Positions 45,627-53,964 of a stretch of 64,000 nucleotides of DNA are shown here, piece after piece. Under the pieces are notes generated by a model that searched no databases, was not told the origin of the DNA, and saw nothing but the letters and a program-made list of their open reading frames with translations. Position 1 is the stretch's first letter. The number at the start of each line of letters is the position of its first letter. The translations under genes were made by a program, and so were the position numbers. Origin of the DNA: Ignavibacteria bacterium (GTDB lineage Bacteria > Bacteroidota > Ignavibacteria > Kapaibacteriales > Kapaibacteriaceae); the NCBI GenBank assembly GCA_016191145.1, contig JACPPD010000004.1:1-64000 (forward strand). The letters are read 5' to 3'.

Positions 45627-46876
45627 TTTAAACTCCGCAACTGTATGCTCAGTGAATATTGCGAAACTTTGGTTGCTTCCTCATTGTCCCGTGCCAATTC
45701 ACTGTAAGAGTTGAATTCCGACCATCGTACGTTACAAGGCTCAATAACAATAGCATAACCTGCGCGTATCGTCATGTGTTGCGAAAGCGGCGCTGCCAAA
45801 GCTGGTTTATCGTGCTCAGATGGATTGACTGATGAAATCAGCCCGCCTGGTGACACTATTCCACCAGAATATCGAAAATAGTAAAGCTTTGTAATGTTCC
45901 TCCCCTTATTTAATCCAGTATCATACTTTTCACCGTGAACGACGTCGATGACAAGTAACGAGTCGGTTGCAAAGCTGACCCTTCGTATTAGATCGTAGTT
46001 CTTGTAAAAAGCCCGGATGTGTTCAATTGCCGTTGCCGGAGTGGGCCGTCTCATCCAGTTGGTATCAGTTATATATCGTTGAAGTTTTTCTGAAATCTGA
46101 GTGTTGCAAATGTCGTTCAAACTATAAGAGGTGATCCTGGCGCCGCGTGACTCAATTATTAAAGAGTCTCCAAGACTCTTAACCCATGCTACCAAAGAAC
46201 CTCTCAATGCCATGAACGATCGGGGTTGGAAGAGCCCCATAACCAAACCTAACGGCTCCTCAACCGGCCAGTACTCGACCGTGGTTTCTTTCTCACTTAA
46301 AGGAACATATCCATAGAATCCGCGGGATGTCCATCTCCCGAGTGGCGCATTACTCTCATCCAGTTTATCGGCGCCGAAGTACAGAGTGTCATTTCTTACT
46401 TCCAGGTGAGTAGCAGAAACCGGCAGATTTATTATACGCGAGAGATGGGCGTTGTTTTTAAGCTGGTACACGAAGATATCCGTTGAAACAGCGATGTCGA
46501 TAGTTGAGTCCCTGACCGTGACACTCGAGGGCTTATACCGACCCAGCGAATAACCCGCCTCCAAGGGCATCTCGAGATAGAAAGTACGCCAATCATTGAT
46601 TGCTGATAGCGGATCGCGCCAGTAAAAAGCTACTATCGTGTCTGGACCGATGATACCATTTATGACAACAAACTCTTCTGAACCGCCATAGGTAAGATCT
46701 GGAAAAAAGTTGTCCGATTTTGTCGTAAGCAAGGTCTCAGCAAGAATGATATTCGCGTGTGTGTTTTCCTGAACCAATCCACACCTTGCCGTACCAGTGG
46801 AGAACAAGGCGAATACAATCAATCCAACAATCACACCGCTATTCACTTCGAGTGGACTGTGCGCCCATGTATTCAT
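45623..46876 (-). CDS. Exported beta-propeller-like protein, family not recognised
   Basis: The 417-residue protein has an N-terminal hydrophobic segment (VIVGLIVFALFSTGTARC) fitting a signal peptide. The rest is beta-rich with short repeated strands (DLTYGGSEEFVVING, DTLYFGADKLDE, DSLLVIDVVHGEKYD), in the style of the six-bladed propeller proteins often found next to thioredoxin-like genes in Bacteroidota. I see no catalytic motif. The ATG at 46876 is chosen over a GTG four codons upstream. It is coupled by ATGA to the CxxC protein and preceded by a 31-codon peptide ORF. The whole block is bracketed by the CCCGG elements. Confidence 0.6.
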   Translation of the reverse strand: MNTWAHSPLEVNSGVIVGLIVFALFSTGTARCGLVQENTHANIILAETLLTTKSDNFFPDLTYGGSEEFVVINGIIGPDTIVAFYWRDPLSAINDWRTFYLEMPLEAGYSLGRYKPSSVTVRDSTIDIAVSTDIFVYQLKNNAHLSRIINLPVSATHLEVRNDTLYFGADKLDESNAPLGRWTSRGFYGYVPLSEKETTVEYWPVEEPLGLVMGLFQPRSFMALRGSLVAWVKSLGDSLIIESRGARITSYSLNDICNTQISEKLQRYITDTNWMRRPTPATAIEHIRAFYKNYDLIRRVSFATDSLLVIDVVHGEKYDTGLNKGRNITKLYYFRYSGGIVSPGGLISSVNPSEHDKPALAAPLSQHMTIRAGYAIVIEPCNVRWSEFNSYSELARDNEEATKVSQYSLSIQLRSLK

Positions 46877-46949
46877 CTCGCTTGCCACTTACTTCGTTGT
46901 CCGTTTGATCATCTGCTGAGAAACCAGGCTGATTACACGGTTGAGACTG

Positions 46950-47045
46950 CTACTGAGTTTTCCTCCAAATTTCTCCGGTAGCATCGTATGCATTAAAAGT
47001 ATACAGAAGAACTGACAAGCCTAGAAGAGAGCAAAACTTGAACAT
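46950..47045 (-). CDS. Short secreted peptide ORF (31 residues)
   Basis: On the minus strand an ATG at 47045, preceded by AAGGAG at 9-nt spacing, opens a 31-codon ORF. It begins MFKFCSLLGLSVLLYTF and ends IWRKTQ at a TAG. A short basic start and hydrophobic core make it look like a signal peptide with a tiny mature part. It heads the peptide/propeller/thioredoxin unit, 73 bp before the propeller gene. The frame stays open for about 36 more codons after the TAG, so a nonsense mutation in a longer peptide is possible. Confidence 0.4.
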   Translation of the reverse strand: MFKFCSLLGLSVLLYTFNAYDATGEIWRKTQ

Positions 47046-47118
47046 GGCAATAGTCTCCTTGACTTTGAAAAATCGAAACATTTTAGAATGCATTGTACAA
47101 AAAAAAAATAATTCCCAC

Positions 47119-47271
47119 ATGAAATCTGCAAAAAGGTTCTCAATAGACCCGGCAGTGATCAGTTGCGATGAGGATGGTGAAAAAGTGCTCTTGGCTGTTG
47201 TCGATAGTGAGTGCGAAAATGAGTTTTATGTCGCCCTGATAACAGGTACAGAATTTACAATCACCCGGTGA
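47119..47271 (+). CDS. Possible small protein overlapping repeat copy 2
   Basis: A 50-codon ORF begins MKSAKRFSIDPAVISCDEDG; in-frame upstream starts exist at 47044 (ATG) and 47038 (TTG). Its composition is protein-like (FSIDPAVISCDEDGEKVLLA...). The C-terminal codons are the left part of the CCCGG element, so the ORF may be an accident or a gene fragment. No ribosome-binding site is seen. No known family is recognised. Confidence 0.2.
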   Translation: MKSAKRFSIDPAVISCDEDGEKVLLAVVDSECENEFYVALITGTEFTITR

Positions 47272-47346
47272 TTGACCCGGTCATTGTCCCGGTGTTTCTC
47301 CCGGCGTTTCTCCCGGCGTTTCTCCCGGCACCTAAAAACAGGGCGG
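47228..47346. repeat. CCCGG 12-bp iteron-like element, copy 2
   Basis: Six CCCGG words start at 47264, 47276, 47288, 47300, 47312 and 47324, exactly 12 bp apart (units such as CCCGGCGTTTCT). The left flank ATGTCGCCCTG (47228) and right flank CCTAAAAACAGG repeat those of copy 1, in the same orientation. The outer words CGCCCTG and CAGGGCG form a short terminal inverted repeat in this copy. It ends 14 bp before the stop of the hydrolase gene. Confidence 0.7.
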
Positions 47347-47359
47347 TTTTAGATAACAC

Positions 47360-48610
47360 TTAGCGTAACGTTGTTACAACGTATACAGACTTCGGCAAGG
47401 AGCTGAAATCTGTACTGTTTACAGATTCCCAGATAACACAATTGCCCAGAAGATCGTAAACCGAATACCTCGCATTGATTGGGATTGCTGTATCGCTGTT
47501 AACCATTAATCTGGTCTCGGTTTGTTGTTCAACAGTCTCATCAAAGCTTGAAACGGTGCATATAACTCCACGTAGCAAAGCCCACATTTCATTAACGAAA
47601 TTTGTTGGTACATCCGGACCGTCTGGATTAGGTGCATTGCCCATGCGCACAACAACTAAATTCTCACTCGGAACTATGCTGAGTATCTGACTGTTTTTTC
47701 CAAGTCCGAAGTATGAGTCTGGCGGTGCACTTGGCACAATCGGACCAGGGAAGATTATTTGAACAGTAGGGAGCATGAAGCTTGGCTGCCCGTTAAGCCA
47801 CCACAGATAACCGTAAGACAGGTTGAGCTCCTGAGACCTGCTAACCGAGGCTCGTGCATAAGCGGTGTCGGAGACAACAGCAACTCCATCCCAAGCAAAT
47901 CCACCTAAGGCAAGCAAACCGAAACGAGCCATGGCTCGGGGTGTGGTTACAAGGACATTATTGTATCCACTTTTAATAAACAAACCGTCCATTCCCGTCG
48001 TTGACTTCAGTTTCTTGTCGTAATACACGTTGAGTGCATCGCCAGTCGCATTCTCAATAACCTTATCAAGCAGGGTGTAGGGGGCATTGTGATACGCCCA
48101 TCGGGTACCGGCATTAGCCAAATAAACAAGACACGTTGGAAGAGTACAGTACGGGTCTGAACCTAAGTCATTGAGTCCCGACGTCATTGTTAGCTGATTC
48201 CAGACCGTAATCCGATCCTCCTGCTCTTGCGAAAGTGACGTCCAACCACTCCCAAGGTATTTGCTTGATTTATCGGTGATTGATAAAAAGCCTTCCTGCT
48301 GAGCAATACCAACCAACACTGAAGTCACAGTTTTTCCAGCGGAAGCCCAGTACCAGATGCTATCCTTTGTTCTTGGTTCCGGGTACCATTCAATAACCAT
48401 CTTACCGTCTTTCAAAACAAGAAATGCCTTGGTTTCATTTCTTTCCAAATAGCGAATCAGTGTGTCGAGGTTTGCGGTGCACCAACCCAGTTCCTGCATT
48501 GTGATTTGAGCCCACGAGCTGTCGTTTTTCGGTGGATAGTATAAATTCTGACTATATACATTCTTTGCTATTCCGGAAAACAGAATCAGTACGAGAGCGA
48601 TTTTCGCCAT
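47360..48610 (-). CDS. Secreted serine hydrolase (beta-lactamase/class C-like)
   Basis: The 416-residue protein has a signal peptide (MAKIALVLILFSGIAKNVYSQ) and a serine beta-lactamase-like/PBP4* domain. The SxxK motif is SAGKT (about residue 90) and the Tyr-containing second motif is AYHNAPY. Such enzymes act as esterases, peptidases or lactamases; the substrate cannot be predicted. The last ~55 residues (ARYSVYDLLGNCVIWES...PKSVYVVTTLR) look like a T9SS sorting tail without the usual PNP start, so it may be exported by the T9SS. It is the last gene of the operon from 54899, 20 bp after pirin. Confidence 0.85.
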   Translation of the reverse strand: MAKIALVLILFSGIAKNVYSQNLYYPPKNDSSWAQITMQELGWCTANLDTLIRYLERNETKAFLVLKDGKMVIEWYPEPRTKDSIWYWASAGKTVTSVLVGIAQQEGFLSITDKSSKYLGSGWTSLSQEQEDRITVWNQLTMTSGLNDLGSDPYCTLPTCLVYLANAGTRWAYHNAPYTLLDKVIENATGDALNVYYDKKLKSTTGMDGLFIKSGYNNVLVTTPRAMARFGLLALGGFAWDGVAVVSDTAYARASVSRSQELNLSYGYLWWLNGQPSFMLPTVQIIFPGPIVPSAPPDSYFGLGKNSQILSIVPSENLVVVRMGNAPNPDGPDVPTNFVNEMWALLRGVICTVSSFDETVEQQTETRLMVNSDTAIPINARYSVYDLLGNCVIWESVNSTDFSSLPKSVYVVTTLR

Positions 48611-48630
48611 AAGAAGACCCCTTCAAAATT

Positions 48631-49485
48631 CTATTCCAGAGTACCGAATTTCCCACCTGCATAATCCCGAAAGGCTTCTCGTATTTCTTCTTCTGAATTC
48701 ATAACGAACGGACCGTACGTTGCAATGGGTTCGTTTAAAGGCTGTCCGGAAAGTAGCAGCAGACGTCCTGCTTCCCTTGCCCTGATGCTCACCTCATCGG
48801 CTTTGTTATCAAAAACTACAAGCTGATGAGCACTGGCAACGTGCTCATCGTTAATCTCGAGCGTTCCGGCCAGAACGTAAAGGAGCATACAATCATCATG
48901 GATAAAGTCAATCATGCCGTTGGCGCCTTCCTCGAACCAACCCATTGCAGCACTAATCGGTGTCTGCGTAACTGCAGGACCAACAATGCCTTTCATATCT
49001 CCGGCAACAACGGCGAGTCGAAGCTTACCGTTACACAGCAGTAGATCCGGGATTGCAGTCTTATGCAATTCCTGATACGCAGGTTCCATCATTTTCTTTT
49101 CTGACGGGAGATTGATCCACAACTGAATTAATTCTAAATCAACACCAGTAGATGAACCGTCGAGAGATGGTCCCTCTTCGTGCAGGATGCCTTTACCGCT
49201 CGTAATCCACTGCACTTCTCCACCCGATATCTTTCCTACATTGCCAAGTGAATCTCGGTGAATGACGGTGCCGCTAAAAACAAACGACACCGGCTCAAAT
49301 CCTCGGTGTGGATGCGATTCAACCTTATGTACCTCAGAACCCGGTTCAATTCTTTGCGGTCCGGCATGATGCAGTAGCACAAATGGATCTGCATAACGAA
49401 GCTCGCCTACCGGCAGTGGCTGATTAATGATCAATGGTCCAACCGAAGTTGGTATCCCATTGGTGATTATGCGAATATTTCTCAT
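48631..49485 (-). CDS. Pirin family protein
   Basis: The 284-residue bicupin protein has the pirin N-terminal metal site HPHRGFEPVSFVFSG and HRDSLGNVG, then GEVQWITSGKGILHEEGP. The C-terminal cupin starts about residue 175. Bacterial pirins bind iron and some have quercetinase activity or regulate metabolism; the function here is unknown. It has no signal peptide. It lies 23 bp downstream of deoC and 20 bp upstream of the hydrolase gene, in an operon. Confidence 0.92.
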   Translation of the reverse strand: MRNIRIITNGIPTSVGPLIINQPLPVGELRYADPFVLLHHAGPQRIEPGSEVHKVESHPHRGFEPVSFVFSGTVIHRDSLGNVGKISGGEVQWITSGKGILHEEGPSLDGSSTGVDLELIQLWINLPSEKKMMEPAYQELHKTAIPDLLLCNGKLRLAVVAGDMKGIVGPAVTQTPISAAMGWFEEGANGMIDFIHDDCMLLYVLAGTLEINDEHVASAHQLVVFDNKADEVSIRAREAGRLLLLSGQPLNEPIATYGPFVMNSEEEIREAFRDYAGGKFGTLE

Positions 49486-49508
49486 TAGTAAATTCCTTTA
49501 ATATAAAG

Positions 49509-50159
49509 TTACAACGACGCAACAATTGTGACTCCACTACTTGTGCCTAACCGATCTGCTCCGGCATCAATCATAGCCATTGCAGTAGCAAGATCTCTGA
49601 TCCCACCGGATGCTTTTACCCTTACAGCCAACCCAACATGTTCCTTTAGAAAGCGTACATCGGCAACTGTTGCGCCCCCCGTCGAAAAACCTGTAGACGT
49701 CTTAATAAAGTCGGCGCCAGCTTGGGTAACGGTAGCGCACATGCGTTTCTTTTCATCATTGGTAAGCAGACACGTCTCGATGATTACCTTAATGATTCCA
49801 CTGTCGGCATGTACGGCTTCGGTAACCGTATGGATGTCTGCAAATACTTCGTCGAAACGTTTGCTTTTCAGCGCAGTGATGGAGGCAACCATATCAATTT
49901 CGCGAGCACCGTTGGCGAGAGCCTGACGGGCTTCCGCAACCTTAATTTCCGTTGTTGAAGCGCCAAGCGGAAATCCAACAACGGTGCAAACGGGAACATC
50001 GGTTACAGCAAGGTTTTCGGCGGAAAAGCGGACGTAACACGGAAGAACACATACACTGGCAAAACCGAATCTGGCTGCTTCGGCACATAAACCAGCAACC
50101 TGTGCACGAGTGCAGTCCGGGTTCAATAGTGTATGATCGATTAGTGCAGCAATGTTCAT
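49509..50159 (-). CDS. deoC: Deoxyribose-phosphate aldolase
   Basis: The 216-residue class I aldolase splits 2-deoxyribose 5-phosphate into glyceraldehyde 3-phosphate and acetaldehyde in deoxynucleoside breakdown. Motifs are LIDHTLLNPD, VCVLPCYV, VVGFPLGAS, EIDMVASI (Asp), IKVIIETCLL (Lys) and RVKASGGIRD, whose Lys forms the Schiff base. Length fits the family. It starts 9 bp after the stop of the BamA-like gene and is followed by pirin. Confidence 0.95.
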   Translation of the reverse strand: MNIAALIDHTLLNPDCTRAQVAGLCAEAARFGFASVCVLPCYVRFSAENLAVTDVPVCTVVGFPLGASTTEIKVAEARQALANGAREIDMVASITALKSKRFDEVFADIHTVTEAVHADSGIIKVIIETCLLTNDEKKRMCATVTQAGADFIKTSTGFSTGGATVADVRFLKEHVGLAVRVKASGGIRDLATAMAMIDAGADRLGTSSGVTIVASL

Positions 50160-50168
50160 GACGCTAAA

Positions 50169-51863
50169 CTATTGAACGTCGAGTCTGGAGCCATAGACAT
50201 CGGGAACCTTATAGGAGTGTCTACCAAACGCACTGAAGAGTTGGTTGGTGGAAAAGATGAGTCCGGCGAATCTTTTCTCGTCCAAATTGAATGCAAAATC
50301 GAAACGGTAAATGGCGTCGGGACCCGACGCTTTAAGGTTATGTATTCTGAATCCCAGTCCTATTGAATGGTGATATCGGGTTTTGGATAATTCAACACCC
50401 TGATTCCATGCGCTTCCTACGTCGTAAAATGCGACACCCGATACACCAACAATCCACAATCGCCACGCTGGAAACCAGCGAAACTCAACATTGCCCACAA
50501 TGCGGTTGTCGCCTGTTATGCTGTTTGCCGCATAGCCACGCAGACCCGACTCGAAGTCCAATACAAGCTGCCTGTAGGCCGTCCAGTTCCACGCTGTCTG
50601 CGTGCGAAGCCGGCTGGCAATCACTAAGTGGTTGGAAAGACGCCAGTGCCCCAATCCGTTTATTTCTAAATATGTATAGCGTGGTCTGGACCCCTGCGTC
50701 CCAGTTCCCTCTGATGCAGATCCAAATCCTGATGCGCCGTTTACCTGACCGAATAAGTGGATGTTATTATTTACCGAAACAGATTGCTCGGCAGTCCCTC
50801 CCACGTACCACATTGTTTCGCCTCCATTCCCAAGCGAGAAAATGCGACCAATGACTACGGTTCCCCACGCTCCTTCCTGCAGGTCCTCTGTCTCGTAACC
50901 ATCAAGGAAGACTGTTTGAGTGAACGCCTGCCTAAGTGATGAAAATGAAATCAGAATTTGTCCTGTATTATCAAATGCCTGCCGCGATGCAGGCACTGTT
51001 CTCTGAACGTTGGAAACTTTGGTGGAGCCGCTGACGAATAATCTGTCGCGCACTCCATACGATTGGCCAATCCAAGCAAACAGGCTTCTGTCGTGAAACG
51101 GAAGCAGCAATGTTGTATCCGGTCTGTACGCGAAGTCCTTACCAAAAGCATTAGCTCCCGAGATGCCGTACCCCAATTTTGTTTGAATTGTCCGAAATGG
51201 TTTCGTGAAGCCGAGAAATTGGTCTGTACGATACTGATTGGCTCGCAGCGCAGCGGTGAATCCGATTTCACTGCGGAAGAGCCGTAGTTGTGAAATCTGG
51301 CCCATGCCTTCCCAACCGATATTATTCTCCGTTCTGTATAGTCCATACACCATAACCTGCGTTGCCGTACCCATCAGGTTAATCTCTTCCAGCTTGGCGC
51401 CAAGATTGGTAATGCCTCCGCCTGTACCAAATAACAAGGCTGGGCGCAGCGACCACCGATCCTGAGCAAACACATGCACGTCGACGCTGTCGGTACCCAC
51501 AGGTGTTACAGTGATATTCACTACGCTAAACAACCCTGTCCTTCTAAGATTTCGCTCCGTTTCTGCTATCAGGAAAGAGTCTGCATCGCCCCCTTCAAAA
51601 AACAGAAGCTCATCTTCGATAATATATTCTTTTGTAAGAGTGTGAAAAGAATTTGCCAAGGGGGCTGCAAAGAACCAGTCATCCTGATTGCGGTCAAAGA
51701 TATCGCGCTGATCAAAGTAAATTGCTCGGATAACCGGCCACTCGAATTCCCCATCGTCGGTGTTTTCGATTGTTGCGCCTGCCTGCTGAGGGAGACTATG
51801 GCATAGATTCGGGAGGATTACGAGGGCGAGCAATCCTGCTGCGACCCGCACGATACGGGTCAT
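50169..51863 (-). CDS. Omp85/BamA-like outer-membrane protein
   Basis: The 564-residue protein has a signal peptide (MTRIVRVAAGLLALVILPNLCHS). One POTRA-like region (about 90-150: YIIEDELLFFEGGDADSFLIAETERNLRRTGLF...VNITVTPV) precedes a C-terminal beta-barrel (about 160-564) with an RGYAANSITGDNRIVGNVEFRWF segment resembling the VRGF/Y motif of the surface-antigen barrel. It is shorter than BamA, which has five POTRA domains, so it may be a TamA-like or a lineage-specific Omp85 paralogue. The ATG at 51863 overlaps the ptsI stop by 4 bp. Confidence 0.82.
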   Translation of the reverse strand: MTRIVRVAAGLLALVILPNLCHSLPQQAGATIENTDDGEFEWPVIRAIYFDQRDIFDRNQDDWFFAAPLANSFHTLTKEYIIEDELLFFEGGDADSFLIAETERNLRRTGLFSVVNITVTPVGTDSVDVHVFAQDRWSLRPALLFGTGGGITNLGAKLEEINLMGTATQVMVYGLYRTENNIGWEGMGQISQLRLFRSEIGFTAALRANQYRTDQFLGFTKPFRTIQTKLGYGISGANAFGKDFAYRPDTTLLLPFHDRSLFAWIGQSYGVRDRLFVSGSTKVSNVQRTVPASRQAFDNTGQILISFSSLRQAFTQTVFLDGYETEDLQEGAWGTVVIGRIFSLGNGGETMWYVGGTAEQSVSVNNNIHLFGQVNGASGFGSASEGTGTQGSRPRYTYLEINGLGHWRLSNHLVIASRLRTQTAWNWTAYRQLVLDFESGLRGYAANSITGDNRIVGNVEFRWFPAWRLWIVGVSGVAFYDVGSAWNQGVELSKTRYHHSIGLGFRIHNLKASGPDAIYRFDFAFNLDEKRFAGLIFSTNQLFSAFGRHSYKVPDVYGSRLDVQ

Positions 51864-53590
51864 GCGTCCAAGTCGTCCTTTCCACGCCAAGTGCCGATGG
51901 TGTTAAGAACAGAATACACTTCCTGAGTGGTATTGCAATGTTCAAGCTCATGGTCGAGCTGTTTGCATTTCTCCGCTGAAGCGTTTCTGATACGCTGTTT
52001 GAGTTCGAGAAGCAGACGCGGAGCAACACTGAGCTCGCGCAAGCCTAGTCCAATGAGCATTTCTGTGGCCGCAGCATGGCCCGCCATTTCTCCGCAAACG
52101 CTTACAGATTTATTATGGCGGTTCGCTGCGTCTACTATCATTCTAACCATTCTTATCACTGAAGGGTGCAATGCATCAAAAATGTCCGACACCAATTCAT
52201 TCAGCCTGTCTGTGGCAAGCGCATACTGAGCCAAGTCGTTTGTGCCAATGCTGAGAAAGTCTGCATGCTCTGCAAATGTATCGGCACTCAAAGCAGCAGC
52301 GGGAGTTTCAATCATCACGCCAATTTGAATATTGGGGTCGAACTCAACACCGTCATTCGCAAGCCCTTGCTGACAGAGCTTCACCAGGCGTCGCGCTTCG
52401 TCAAGCTCTTCAACCATCGACACCATTGGAAGCATGAATCGAATATTTCGATACATCGAGGCTCTTAGGACAGCACATATCTGTTGTTCAAAAATGTCCG
52501 GCCGGTACAACAGAAACCGTATTCCACGCAAACCAAGAGCAGGGTTCTCTTCCTGATGCGGGATTCCCTGACGAAATTTATCGCCCCCAACATCAAATGC
52601 TCTGATGGTAAGGGGCATGGGATACATCCTCTCTGCCATGTCGCGATACCACTCAGTTTCTTCTTCCAGCGTTGGATACCTGCCGAGGTGCATGAGAAGC
52701 ATCTCGCTGCGGACGAGGCCTGCGCCTTCGGCGCCCGTCATCACTGCCGAATCAACCTGGTCTGGAGTGTCGACATTTGCCAGCAATGATATCTGCACTC
52801 CATCTGTAGTGATTGTAGGTTTATTTATTAACTCGCCGAGCTTCTGCTTGTACTCTTCAGCCTTTAGGGCCTTGTGTCTGTATCGTTCAAGCGTCTCCTC
52901 GTCCGGGTTGGCTACAACCCACCCTGAGTATCCATCGACGATGATGACATCATCCTTTTGAATTTCACCGGTAACATCGCGCAGACCGATTACGGCAGGG
53001 AAGCCCATATCGCGGGCCATGATGCATGCATGGGAATTGATGCCGCCAACTTCTGTTGCGAAGCCAAGTGTTTGTGTTTGTTTAAAAAACAAAATATCCT
53101 GAGGCGTAATGCTCGATGCAACAATTACGCTGTCGGCTTCAACCATGTGTACAAGTGTTCTATTTCTAATTGCGGCGATCAGCCGTTCCTTGACGTCTTC
53201 AAAATCCTGCGCCCGCGAACGCATGATTGGGTCGCGCGCATTGTACATGAGCGTCTTGTGGACGTCGAATTCACGCGCAACAGCGCTTTCGGCCGACATG
53301 CCGGATTCAATGCGCCGTACGATGGTATCAACGATGGCAGAATCGCGAACAATCAGGAGGTACGATTCAACAATACCGCTCACGGTAGCGGATTCGCGCT
53401 TAGCCAGTTCCATGGCATTCATAAGTTCGGCCGATGCTGTTTCGACCGCATTATAAAATTTTGACAACTCGCTGGCTACACGTTCGGGTGCGATGTGCTG
53501 TGAGTCGTCGACTGGCAGATCAGGATCGAGAACAAAGGCTCGCCCAACAGCTATACCGGGAGATGCTGCAACTCCTTTAAGGATACGCAT
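51860..53590 (-). CDS. ptsI: PTS enzyme I (phosphoenolpyruvate-protein phosphotransferase)
   Basis: The enzyme (576 residues) transfers phosphate from phosphoenolpyruvate to HPr. The N-terminal domain carries active-site His187 in GGINSHACIMARDMGFPAVIG. The C-terminal PEP-binding barrel has GAEGAGLVRSEML, RAFDVGGDK, MIETPAA, SIGTNDLAQY and active-site Cys in SVCGEMAG. The ATG at 53590 gives the normal family length and places the His where it lies in other enzymes I. ATG 53656 and TTG 53701 are in frame upstream; the latter overlaps the ptsH stop. No EIIA/B/C gene is in the window, so the pathway may be regulatory. Confidence 0.95.
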   Translation of the reverse strand: MRILKGVAASPGIAVGRAFVLDPDLPVDDSQHIAPERVASELSKFYNAVETASAELMNAMELAKRESATVSGIVESYLLIVRDSAIVDTIVRRIESGMSAESAVAREFDVHKTLMYNARDPIMRSRAQDFEDVKERLIAAIRNRTLVHMVEADSVIVASSITPQDILFFKQTQTLGFATEVGGINSHACIMARDMGFPAVIGLRDVTGEIQKDDVIIVDGYSGWVVANPDEETLERYRHKALKAEEYKQKLGELINKPTITTDGVQISLLANVDTPDQVDSAVMTGAEGAGLVRSEMLLMHLGRYPTLEEETEWYRDMAERMYPMPLTIRAFDVGGDKFRQGIPHQEENPALGLRGIRFLLYRPDIFEQQICAVLRASMYRNIRFMLPMVSMVEELDEARRLVKLCQQGLANDGVEFDPNIQIGVMIETPAAALSADTFAEHADFLSIGTNDLAQYALATDRLNELVSDIFDALHPSVIRMVRMIVDAANRHNKSVSVCGEMAGHAAATEMLIGLGLRELSVAPRLLLELKQRIRNASAEKCKQLDHELEHCNTTQEVYSVLNTIGTWRGKDDLDA

Positions 53591-53697
53591 GCCCGTGTTG
53601 GCGGATCGATGATGCACCACCTGGATAATTCCCCTAAGATTGATTTCTTCTTGCATAGCACAAACTGCACAACATGCAACGGCACTGTTTACCAATT

Positions 53698-53964
53698 TCA
53701 AGGTTCGCCGAAACCACTTGCAAACAATTCCCTGACGGCTTGTACAGCTTCAGCTTCATCCTTGCCTTCAACCTCAAGTCCAAGTTCGCATCCATGTTCC
53801 GCTGCGAGAGTCATCACACCGACGATACTTTTCGCATTTATTTGAAATCCATCGCGAATAAGATATATGTCGCTTAAGAACTTGGATGCCACCTTTACCA
53901 ACATCGCTGCAGGCCTTGTGTGAAGACCTGCGCGATTTGTTACGAGTACAGTTGTCTCGATCAT
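53698..53964 (-). CDS. ptsH: PTS phosphocarrier protein HPr
   Basis: The 88-residue HPr has the phosphorylated His15 in AGLHTRPAAMLV. The regulatory Ser is in NAKSIVGVMTLAA, the Ser46 site used by HPr kinase in some phyla. It accepts phosphate from enzyme I (next gene). The ATG overlaps the stop of the threonylcarbamoyl-AMP synthase gene by 4 bp, so translation is coupled. A bare EI/HPr pair without permeases is common in regulatory PTS branches. Confidence 0.96.
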   Translation of the reverse strand: MIETTVLVTNRAGLHTRPAAMLVKVASKFLSDIYLIRDGFQINAKSIVGVMTLAAEHGCELGLEVEGKDEAEAVQAVRELFASGFGEP

